Assembly (NCBI GenBank): GCA_023391285.1 | Contig: JAEWBF010000064.1 | Coordinates: 1 to 64,000, forward strand | Reading direction: 5' to 3' | Length of the DNA stretch: 64,000 nucleotides | From: Verrucomicrobiota bacterium | GTDB lineage: Bacteria > Verrucomicrobiota > Verrucomicrobiia > Opitutales > Opitutaceae | Shown: positions 55,828 through 63,452 of the stretch, in pieces | Layout: each line of letters starts with the position of its first letter | Position numbering within the stretch: position 1 is the first letter of the stretch | The notes under the pieces: model-generated | Database searches by the model: none | Told to the model about the DNA's origin: nothing | The model's input: only the letters and a program-made list of their open reading frames with translations | Program-made: the position numbers and the translations under genes

Positions 55828-56922
55828 CTATTCCGCGAACCCCAGCGCCGCCGCCACGGCCTCGTTGACGATTCGCCCATCGCGCGTGTTCACCCCGCGC
55901 GCCAATCCTGGATGCTCCTTAAGCGCCCGCTCGATCCCCTTCTCCACCAACCTAGCCACATAAGGCTCCGTCGCCTGCGTCAGCGCCAGCGTCGACGTCC
56001 GCGCCACCAGCGCCGGCATGTTCGGCACCGCATAGTGAATGACTCCACTTTCCCGATACACCGGCTCCTCGTGTGACGTCGGCCGGATCGTCTCGATGCA
56101 GCCGCCCTGATCGATCGCGATATCCACGATCACGCTTCCCGGCCGCATCCGCGCGACCGTCTTCTTTGTCACCACCGTCGGAGCCTTGGCCGCCGGGATC
56201 AACACCGCCCCGATCAACAAATCCGCATCCGCGACCGATTGTTCAATGTTCGCCGGATTCGACACCAGCGTCACCACCCGGCCGCGATACTCCACATCGA
56301 GCGCCTCCAGCCTTTGCGTGTCGACGTCCAGCACCGTCACCCGCGCCCCCATCCCCGCCGCCATCTGCACCGCGTGCGCGCCGGAGTTTCCCGCTCCCAC
56401 CACCACGACATGCCCCGGCATGGTTCCCGGTATCCCGCCCAACAATACACCCGACCCGCCGTGCTGCGTCTGCAGGAAATGCGTCCCAATCTGAATCGAG
56501 AGCCGTCCCGCAATCTGCGACATCGGCTTCAACAACGGAAACTGGCCGCCCGCGCCCTCCACCGTTTCATACGCGATCCCGAGCACCCGCTTCTTCATCA
56601 ACACCCGCGCCAGCTCCGGACCCGCCGCTAGATGCAAATACGTGAACAGCGCCTGCCCCTCACGTATCCGCCCGTATTCCTCCGGCAACGGCTCCTTCAC
56701 CTTCAAAACCAAATCCGCCGCCCACACGTTTTCTGCCGACGCCACAATCCGCGCGCCCGCCGCCCTATACTCCGCATCAGAAAACCCCGCATTCGCTCCC
56801 GCTCCGCGCTCCACCATCACCTGCGCGCCCAGCTTCACCCACCGCCGACACAAACTCGGCGTCATCGAAATCCGCGTCTCCCCGACTTTCACCTCCTTCG
56901 GCACGCCGATTCGCATGCTCAT
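55828..56922 (-). CDS. ald: Alanine dehydrogenase
   Basis: NAD-dependent interconversion of L-alanine and pyruvate with ammonia. 364 residues from the ATG at 56922; AGGGA lies 6 bases upstream. Motifs: MRIGVPKEVKVGETRI, ALFTYLHLA, the Rossmann loop HVVVVGAGNSGAHAVQMA, and DIAIDQGGCIETIRPTSHEEP. GAGNSG replaces the more usual GAGTVG form. It could supply or assimilate ammonia; it lies behind the sensor kinase gene on the same strand. Confidence 0.95.
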   Translation of the reverse strand: MSMRIGVPKEVKVGETRISMTPSLCRRWVKLGAQVMVERGAGANAGFSDAEYRAAGARIVASAENVWAADLVLKVKEPLPEEYGRIREGQALFTYLHLAAGPELARVLMKKRVLGIAYETVEGAGGQFPLLKPMSQIAGRLSIQIGTHFLQTQHGGSGVLLGGIPGTMPGHVVVVGAGNSGAHAVQMAAGMGARVTVLDVDTQRLEALDVEYRGRVVTLVSNPANIEQSVADADLLIGAVLIPAAKAPTVVTKKTVARMRPGSVIVDIAIDQGGCIETIRPTSHEEPVYRESGVIHYAVPNMPALVARTSTLALTQATEPYVARLVEKGIERALKEHPGLARGVNTRDGRIVNEAVAAALGFAE

Positions 56923-57404
56923 AACACATCCCTTCGCTCCCAACCCGCAAGCTCTCCCCTGCGCATCACACGGTAGGGCGGCGTGTCCCCACGCCGCCGT
57001 CACGTGCCATCCGCCCTTCTCCGTATCTATTTCTGGATACCCAGGATCCGCGCGCTGTCCGTCTCCCGTCCGATCCGCCACAAATCCCGCGGTTCCCCAC
57101 CCGCAGTTTCCTGCACGTTGAAACGACCTCCGGGCGACATCTCCTCCCGGCTGGCGCTTCCCCGGAGGCGATTCGCCCGCGGGAACCCACCCCCTCCCGA
57201 CGGGGACTATCCGTCGGTTCGCCGCGGCATGAATTCGTTCGAGATAGTTTCGAGTAGCAACACGCGCCTTTGCGCCCTGCGCACTTCGCCGTCGTCCGCC
57301 GGAAAACACCCTCTCCTCTTCGCCCAAATCTGAGCGAAGTTCTCCCGCTCCAACCGCGCTAGGCTCAATCTAAAACATTTCCTCGCCCGCCGCTTCATCG
57401 CCCC
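56923..57404. promoter_or_regulatory. 482-base divergent intergenic region with a GTAGGGC hairpin and a highly structured stretch
   Basis: No gene found. At 56973-56999 is a GTAGGGC element: GGCGGCGTG (56977-56985) pairs with CACGCCGCC (56990-56998), loop TCCC. From about 57125 to 57240 several GC hairpins can form in succession: CCTCCCGG (57144-57151) with CCGGAGG (57172-57178), and CCGACGG (57207-57213) with CCGTCGG (57221-57227). This stretch could be a structured leader for ald (minus) or the glycosyltransferase (plus). It did not match a riboswitch consensus I could recall. Confidence 0.5.
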
Positions 57405-58769
57405 ATGAACCGCCGTTCTTCGCCGCAGCCCGTCGTGCTGCTCTTCGTCAAAGCTCCTCGCGCCGGCCTGGCGGAGACTCGTCTCGCTGCCGAATTGGGC
57501 GAAGAGCGCGCCATCGACATCTATCGCGCGATGGTCGAGCGCCAGCTGCGCGAGGTTCCCCCGTCATGGCAGGTGGAAATTCATTTCACCCCGCCCGAAG
57601 CCGAAACCGAAATCCGCACCTGGCTCGGCGCCTCCCGCCACTACTACCCACAGTCCGACGGCGATCTCGGCCGCCGCCTGCGCAAAGCGTTCGGCGCCGC
57701 CTTCGCGCGCGGAGCCACCACCGTCGTCGCCGTGGCCGGCGAGTGCCCCGAACTCGACCGCGCCACTTTTCAAGAAGCGGCAGCCCGCCTCGCCCGCGCC
57801 GACCTCGTGCTCGGCCCCTGCGCCGAAGGCACCTACTACCTCCTCGCGCTCCGCCGACCCGCGCCCGAACTCTTTGACAACATCCCTTGGAATTCCGACC
57901 AGGTTCTCGCCACGACCCTCGCGCGAGCGAAGCTCTTCGGTCTCTCCCGCGAGCTCCTCACCCCCAAGGAGGGCATCCGAAACGCCAAAGCCTACCGCGC
58001 CTACCTTTCGCGCGTCGTGCGCAACTCCTCCTCCGACTCCCTCACGGTCGTCATTCCCACCTTCAACGACGCCGAACACCTCCGCGCCACGTTGCACACC
58101 GCCCAGCAAAGCCTGCCCGGCGCCCGCCTCATCGTCATCGACGCCCAAAGCACCGACCGCACTCGCGAAATCGCCGCGCAACACGGAGCGCACATCGTCG
58201 TGACGCGCCGCGGTCGCGGCCGCCAATGCCGCGCCGGCGCCGCCATCGCCGACTCCGACTGGCTGCTCTTCCTGCACGCCGACGCCCAACTTCCCCCCGA
58301 AGCCGGCACCCTCTTTTCACGCTTCACCGTCGAAACCGATGCCCAGATCGCCACGTTTCGACTCCGCTTCGATTCGCCCTCCCTTTTCCTTCGCCTCTGC
58401 GGCTGGTTCACCCGTTTCGACAGCGTTTTCACCCGCTGCGGCAAGCAAGGGATTTTGATCCGTCGTGAGTTCTACGATGCGCTCGGCGGCTTCCCCGACT
58501 GGCCGATGTTCGAAGACGTCGCCCTCCTGCAACGCGCCCGCTCCGTCGCGCGCGTGCACTCGCTCCGCGCCCGGGTCACGGCGTCCGCGCAAGGTTACGT
58601 CCAACGCGGCCCAATCGCCCAGCAATGGCTCAACGCGCGCCTGCTCGTCCGCTACCTTCTCGGCACCCCGCCCGCCGAACTCGCCGCTCAACACGCGACG
58701 CACATCCCTCCGGCCGCCAAGCGCCCCGCCTCCGCGCGCCTCGCCCGCACGCCGGAATCCGTCCGCTGA
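57405..58769 (+). CDS. Fused glycosyltransferase: TIGR04282-type (GT-A) plus TIGR04283-type (GT2) domains
   Basis: 454 residues. The first about 200 residues match the small GT-A-like family often called TIGR04282/DUF2064 (VVLLFVKAPRAGLAETRLA, YPQSDGDLGRRLRKAF, VAGECPEL). From about residue 207 a GT2-type transferase begins (TVVIPTFNDAEHLRATLH, IVIDAQSTDRTREIA, GRGRQCRAGA, LFLHADAQLP, FEDVAL). The two families are usually neighbouring separate genes; here one chain joins them. Sugar donor and acceptor are unknown. It ends 8 bases before the convergent sigma factor gene. Confidence 0.9.
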   Translation: MNRRSSPQPVVLLFVKAPRAGLAETRLAAELGEERAIDIYRAMVERQLREVPPSWQVEIHFTPPEAETEIRTWLGASRHYYPQSDGDLGRRLRKAFGAAFARGATTVVAVAGECPELDRATFQEAAARLARADLVLGPCAEGTYYLLALRRPAPELFDNIPWNSDQVLATTLARAKLFGLSRELLTPKEGIRNAKAYRAYLSRVVRNSSSDSLTVVIPTFNDAEHLRATLHTAQQSLPGARLIVIDAQSTDRTREIAAQHGAHIVVTRRGRGRQCRAGAAIADSDWLLFLHADAQLPPEAGTLFSRFTVETDAQIATFRLRFDSPSLFLRLCGWFTRFDSVFTRCGKQGILIRREFYDALGGFPDWPMFEDVALLQRARSVARVHSLRARVTASAQGYVQRGPIAQQWLNARLLVRYLLGTPPAELAAQHATHIPPAAKRPASARLARTPESVR

Positions 58770-58777
58770 CGCCCGCC

Positions 58778-60454
58778 TCACCGCGTCAGCAGGTCCGCCC
58801 ATCCCGCCCGCTCCAGTCGCTCCGCCAGGACGCGACGCGTTTCTGGCGTGTCGTCATACTGGATCACCTTCGCCGCCAACTCGCGCGCTTCGTCCAACTT
58901 CCCCGCACCCGCAAGCGCTTCGACATTCTTGGCCGTATTCTCAGCCAGACGTTTTCGATAATCCTCCAGGTGCTGCGTCGACATCCGGGCCGACGGTGCG
59001 GCCTTCATCATCTCAAATCGTTGGCTCATTTCAGCAAACGACTGCTCCTCTACGATCTCTCCATAACGTCGCGTCTCCAGCAATTCATCGAATCCACCAT
59101 AATTCATCAGCGTCCCGCGACGGTTGTCGCCTTTCGGCAACTTGCTCATCGCTTCAACCAACCGGTGTTGCTCCCCCAGTCGCACGCTCAAAGTCGCAAA
59201 CTCAGTCACTCGATCCATTTCACCCTCATCCGCCAAAAACGCCCGCTCTGCTTGTTCACGGCGTTCGATCATCGCCTCACGCATCGGCGGATGCCGCTTC
59301 GCGAGTTCGCCCATTGCTTCCATCAGCTCCCCGCGCAGCACCATGAAACTGAAGCCATAGTCCATCCCTTCATCGAAACACCAGAGGAACTCTTTCATCG
59401 CCGCCGCATCATCGTTCCCGCTCTTGGCCAACTCCCGCGCTTGTCGGAATCGCGCCTCGACCTCCGCACGACTCGCGCGCCCCGCAGCCAGCTTAGGCAT
59501 CTCCGCCTGCCGTCCCGTCGCCTGACTCGTCTCGATCGCAGCCAGCAATCGCTCGATATCTTCATCGGCCGCCTTCGCGCGTTGTCGCGTCCGTTCCAGT
59601 TCCTCGCGCAGCGTATCTACCTGTGCCCGCACCACCGCGAACGCTTCCTTTCGTTCGCGCACCTCGCGACCCGCTGCGCCCGCGCGAAATCCCTGCCACA
59701 CCGCCACGCTCACGGCTAACGCCGCAATCACCGAAACCGCTTGTGTGCTCTTCATCATTGAAAGCGTTATGGCCAGTCCTCCCGCGCTCCCGCTCGCCGC
59801 CGCCAAGCTCACCGCATTCGCTGCAATCTGACCCGCCAGTTGTGCTGGCACCGTGATCGCCCCGTGCGTCGTCAACGCCGACCCAAGCAACGCCGCAGTT
59901 GACCCAATTCCCCGCCGCCCCAGCGACGCTCGCAGTTTCTCCAACGCCCGCTCCACCCGCATCCGCGCCGCGTTTTCGTTGATGCCCAGCAACCGACCGA
60001 CGTCCGCATACGAACGCTCCTCAAAAAACCGCAAAGCCACTGCCTCGCGCTCCGCTGTCTCCAGTTTCGCCAACAGCTCGTCGATTTCCGGTTCAATCTT
60101 CCGCCACAATCCGCGCTCCTCCGCCTCCGCATCCATCTGCTGCATAGCCGCGACCTCCTTCTCATTTCTCCATTTCCGATTCTGCGTCCGCCTCGCATCC
60201 CGCGCACAATTCCGTGTCGTCGTCACCAACCACCCCGCCAGCGTCGGATGTCTCGCGAGCACCTTAGCCTTCTTCGCCGCCAGCGCGAACACTGCCTGCG
60301 CCACATCCTGGGCCAGCACACGATCCCCGCCGAGCTGACGCACCGCCGCCGAATACACGAGCCTCAGGTGGCGTTCCACCAGCGTGCGAAACGCCCCTTC
60401 ATCGCCCCGCCCGGCGAATCGCTCCAGCAGCACCGCATCTGTCAGTTCGTCCAT
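58778..60454 (-). CDS. ECF sigma factor with membrane-spanning C-terminal extension
   Basis: 558 residues. The first about 185 are an extracytoplasmic-function sigma factor: sigma-2 region (YSAAVRQLGGDRVLAQDVAQAVF, TLAGWLVTTTRNCARDARR) and sigma-4 region (AVALRFFEERSYADVGRLLGINENAARMRVERALEKLR). After a Gly/Ala linker comes one membrane helix (about 233-252), a coiled coil (about 262-305) and a helical periplasmic domain to the end. The extension probably takes the place of a separate anti-sigma factor. Planctomycetes and Verrucomicrobia are known for such fused sigma factors. Confidence 0.9.
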   Translation of the reverse strand: MDELTDAVLLERFAGRGDEGAFRTLVERHLRLVYSAAVRQLGGDRVLAQDVAQAVFALAAKKAKVLARHPTLAGWLVTTTRNCARDARRTQNRKWRNEKEVAAMQQMDAEAEERGLWRKIEPEIDELLAKLETAEREAVALRFFEERSYADVGRLLGINENAARMRVERALEKLRASLGRRGIGSTAALLGSALTTHGAITVPAQLAGQIAANAVSLAAASGSAGGLAITLSMMKSTQAVSVIAALAVSVAVWQGFRAGAAGREVRERKEAFAVVRAQVDTLREELERTRQRAKAADEDIERLLAAIETSQATGRQAEMPKLAAGRASRAEVEARFRQARELAKSGNDDAAAMKEFLWCFDEGMDYGFSFMVLRGELMEAMGELAKRHPPMREAMIERREQAERAFLADEGEMDRVTEFATLSVRLGEQHRLVEAMSKLPKGDNRRGTLMNYGGFDELLETRRYGEIVEEQSFAEMSQRFEMMKAAPSARMSTQHLEDYRKRLAENTAKNVEALAGAGKLDEARELAAKVIQYDDTPETRRVLAERLERAGWADLLTR

Positions 60455-60513
60455 CTACCCTACAATGGCCAAGCCCCGCCCCCACCGCACAACAATCTTC
60501 GTCCCACCTCCTT

Positions 60514-60576
60514 CTTCCGTATTTTCCGTGTCTTCCGTGAGCCACCCCTTTCGCGCCCGTTCGCGTGTTTCGCGGG
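60514..60576 (+). repeat. Two decamer-unit repeat variants abutting the ade stop codon
   Basis: Copy one (60514-60541) is built of TTCCGTATTT, TCCGTGTCTT, CCGTGAG. Copy two (60549-60576) is TTTCGCGCCC, GTTCGCGTGT, TTCGCGGG and ends at the base before the ade stop codon (60577-60579). Confidence 0.7.
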
Positions 60577-62385
60577 CTATTCAAACAACGGCAAAATCTC
60601 CATCCCCGGCACCGTCACGAGCCCCTTGTCCGTAATTCGAATCTCCGGGATCACCGACAGCGGAATCAAATTGAAGCCCATATAGGGCAGCGTGCATCCC
60701 GCCGCTGTCCACGCCTTCTTCAACGCCGTGGTCTCCTTCGCGACCACCGTCGCACGTTTATCCGAAATCAGCCCCGCCACCGGCAGCGCCACGCTCGCAA
60801 TCACCTTTCCTCTCCGCACGACACACACGCCGCCGCGCAACGTCTTGATCGTCGCCATCGCCACCTGCATGTCGGCCTCGTTCGTCCCCGCCACAATGAT
60901 GTTGTGCGCGTCGTGCCCGACCGAGCTCCCCACCGCGCCGTCCTTCAATCCGAAATCCTTCAACAACCCGTGCGCCACCGCGCCCGATTTCCCATGGCGT
61001 TCCACCACGCTCACGAAGCACAGCCCGTGCTTCCCGAACAAGTCCGCCCAGCCCTCCCCGGCTTGCGGTTCGAGCCGCACCTTGTCGTGAAACAGAATAA
61101 TCCCCGGCAAGGCCGCCCGAATCACATTCGCCGTCACCGCCTCTTTCGGTAGCGCCGGCGTCAGCTTCACCTTTCGCGGCAGCTTCACCGTCTGATACGC
61201 CGCGCGCGGATACCGGTAGCGCTTGCTCAACGCCGCATCCAGCACCGGCGTGATCTTCCGGTTTTTCACCACCAGCTCGCCGCCGAACCACGTGTTCTGC
61301 ACCTCGAGCGCATCGTTCAACAACACGATGTCCGCCCGACGCGCATGCCCGAGTCCGCCGATGTCTCCATCTTTTGCATACCGCGTCGCCGGATGCAGCG
61401 AGCCCATGCTCCATGCCGTCACCGGTTTCATCCCCGCCTTCACCGCCTCCCGCACTACCCAATCCATCCCGAACAAAAACAAATCGTCCGCATCCCGATC
61501 GTCGGTGCACACGCACACCCGCTTCGGGTTCGCGCCGAGTTCCGTCACCGTCTTGATCGCCCGCGGCAACGAATGCCACGGCGTCGTCGGCGGTCCTCCG
61601 CGCAGGAACACCCAGATTCCCGACTCCAGAAAATCGTCCGCGATATCCCGATCGATCGCCTCGTGCGTATCCGTAATTCCACTCGCCGCGCCCGCCGCCA
61701 CAAACTCGCGTCCGTAGATATGCCCGCACACCGGACGCCCGCGCCGGATCGCCTCCGCCAGAATCGCATGGCTCCGCTCGTCGCCCATCGCCACTTGCAC
61801 GAAGTCCATCTTCTCGCCCAGCGCGACCGCCTCGGGCCACGCGTCGAAGAGCTTCCCGATCTTCTTCGGCGTCAAATCCCCGCCCGCCGTTTCGAACTTC
61901 GGCGTCGTCGCCGGCACCGTGCTCGGCACGGTCAGAAAAATCGACAACGGCGCCTGCCGCGCATCCTCCAACATCCACTCGATGCCCGCCGCATCGCACA
62001 CGTTGCCGATTTCATGACTATCACAAAAAATCGTCGTCGTTCCGTTCAGCAACGCCCCTTCCGCATAAGCGCACGCCGTCATCATCGCGCTCTCGATGTG
62101 AATGTGCGGATCGACCAATCCCGGCGCCAGAATCCCGCCGCCGACGTCAAAAACCTTCGTCTTCTTCCCCGCGCCTTTCGCCGCCTTGAACGTCCCCGCC
62201 GCCTTCACCGCCGCAATCCGTCCGCCTTTGATCCAGATCTCGCGCCCGTCGTGAATCCGCTCCGTATAGGTCGACAACACCCTGCCGCCGGTGATCACCA
62301 GATCCGGCGCCTCCCGCCCCATGGCCACCGCGGCCAGCGAACGGGTCATCGTGTGAAGCGGGGCAACCGAGAATCGCGTGAGCAT
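60577..62385 (-). CDS. ade: Adenine deaminase
   Basis: Converts adenine to hypoxanthine in purine salvage; amidohydrolase superfamily, Fe/Mn dependent. 602 residues from the ATG at 62385 (MLTRFSVAPLHT); 62349 is an alternative. Metal motif LVDPHIHIESAMM, then FCDSHEIGNVCDAAG, the CVCTDDRDADDL site, and the C-terminal ade domain with VGHDAHNIIVAG. Its start is 44 bases after the end of a metal-ABC permease gene on the same strand. Confidence 0.95.
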   Translation of the reverse strand: MLTRFSVAPLHTMTRSLAAVAMGREAPDLVITGGRVLSTYTERIHDGREIWIKGGRIAAVKAAGTFKAAKGAGKKTKVFDVGGGILAPGLVDPHIHIESAMMTACAYAEGALLNGTTTIFCDSHEIGNVCDAAGIEWMLEDARQAPLSIFLTVPSTVPATTPKFETAGGDLTPKKIGKLFDAWPEAVALGEKMDFVQVAMGDERSHAILAEAIRRGRPVCGHIYGREFVAAGAASGITDTHEAIDRDIADDFLESGIWVFLRGGPPTTPWHSLPRAIKTVTELGANPKRVCVCTDDRDADDLFLFGMDWVVREAVKAGMKPVTAWSMGSLHPATRYAKDGDIGGLGHARRADIVLLNDALEVQNTWFGGELVVKNRKITPVLDAALSKRYRYPRAAYQTVKLPRKVKLTPALPKEAVTANVIRAALPGIILFHDKVRLEPQAGEGWADLFGKHGLCFVSVVERHGKSGAVAHGLLKDFGLKDGAVGSSVGHDAHNIIVAGTNEADMQVAMATIKTLRGGVCVVRRGKVIASVALPVAGLISDKRATVVAKETTALKKAWTAAGCTLPYMGFNLIPLSVIPEIRITDKGLVTVPGMEILPLFE

Positions 62386-62429
62386 GCCGCAGTCAACATC
62401 ACGAGCCGCTCTCGCGAAAGCCGTTTTTC

Positions 62430-63302
62430 TTAACGCCCCGTCAACCCACTCCCCGCCACCCGCCCCGCCAGTCGCGCCCGCCGCATCGCCCTCAATCCAT
62501 GCTTTGGCGCCCACACCAATGCCGTCACGAAGAGCGCTGCCTGCACCAAAACGATGCACGCGCCCGTCGACGCATTCACGAAAAAGCTAACATACACGCC
62601 CGCGAAACTCGACCCCACCGCACTCGCCACCGCGATGCCCATCATCCGTCCAAACCGATCTGTCATCAAATATCCAATACACCCCGGCGTCACCAGCATC
62701 GCGATCACGAGAATGATTCCCACCGCTTTCAGCGACACGACGATCGTCAAAGCCAGCAGCGACAAGAGTCCGTAGTTCAACACCCCCGTCCGCAATCCCA
62801 CCGTGCGTGCCTGCGCCGGATCGAAACAGAACAGCAGCAGATCCTTCCTCCAGATCATCACCGCCCCCAGCGTGATCGCTCCCGTGATCAGCGTATCGCG
62901 CAAATCTCCGTCCTCCAGCCCCAGGATGTTTCCGAACAGGATATGATCCAGGTGCAGGTCCGTTTCGACTTTCGTGAAGATCACCAGCCCGAGCGCGAAC
63001 AATCCCGTGAACACCACCCCCATCGCCGTATCCTCTTTCACGCGACTGTTCGCCTTCACATATCCCGTCAACAACGCGCACGCCAGCCCCGACCCGAACG
63101 CGCCCAACGCCAGCGGCACCCCCGCCGCATACGCCAGCACGATTCCCGGCAGCACCGCGTGCGAAATCGCGTCCCCCATCAACGACCAGCCTTTCAACAC
63201 CAGGTAACACGACAGCACCGCGCACACCGCCCCCACCACGACGCCCGCGATCATCGCGTCCACCATGAACGGAAACTGAAACGGCTCGAGCAACCTACTC
63301 AT
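62430..63302 (-). CDS. Metal ABC transporter permease (ZnuB/MntB type)
   Basis: 290 residues, about eight membrane helices. Family motifs: LKGWSLMGDAISHAVLPGIV with its conserved histidine, VFTGLFALGLVI and VIAMLVTPGCIGYLM. It imports zinc, manganese or iron with a binding protein and ATPase, presumably encoded beyond 64000. The start ATG at 63302 lies inside a direct repeat that duplicates the start codon (see 63298). Confidence 0.9.
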   Translation of the reverse strand: MSRLLEPFQFPFMVDAMIAGVVVGAVCAVLSCYLVLKGWSLMGDAISHAVLPGIVLAYAAGVPLALGAFGSGLACALLTGYVKANSRVKEDTAMGVVFTGLFALGLVIFTKVETDLHLDHILFGNILGLEDGDLRDTLITGAITLGAVMIWRKDLLLFCFDPAQARTVGLRTGVLNYGLLSLLALTIVVSLKAVGIILVIAMLVTPGCIGYLMTDRFGRMMGIAVASAVGSSFAGVYVSFFVNASTGACIVLVQAALFVTALVWAPKHGLRAMRRARLAGRVAGSGLTGR

Positions 63303-63371
63303 ACAGGTAGGGCTCATACAGGTAGGGCGCGTTAGCCTGCCCCGACTTGTCGGGGTCCCAACGCGCCGCTC
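63298..63371. repeat. Direct repeat over a start codon, followed by a long GTAGGGC hairpin element
   Basis: CTCATACAGGTAGGG occurs twice in tandem (63298-63312 and 63313-63327). The element at 63322-63371 has outer arms GGCGCGTT (63326-63333) and AACGCGCC (63360-63367). The usual TCCC loop is replaced by AGCCTG, the inner stem CCCCGAC/GTCGGGG, and TCCC. The same AGCCTGCC type is found at 45272. Confidence 0.82.
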
Positions 63372-63395
63372 GCGTCCTATTCCAACATACAAAAT

Positions 63396-63413
63396 CCCCT
63401 CTACCAAGAGGGG
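63396..63413 (-). terminator. Hairpin, possible terminator between the two permease genes
   Basis: CCCCTCT (63396-63402), loop ACCA, AGAGGGG (63407-63413). On the minus strand it is followed by ATTTTG. It would end transcription from the upstream permease gene, or attenuate into the second. Confidence 0.5.
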
Positions 63414-63452
63414 TGGCGCGCCGCGCCGGGGTGTGTTGTGCGCCGTTCGCCT

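Noticed and set aside
57125..57260. Known riboswitch (cobalamin, glycine or SAM) upstream of ald
   Set aside because: GC hairpins are present, but none of the conserved core sequences I could recall were found.
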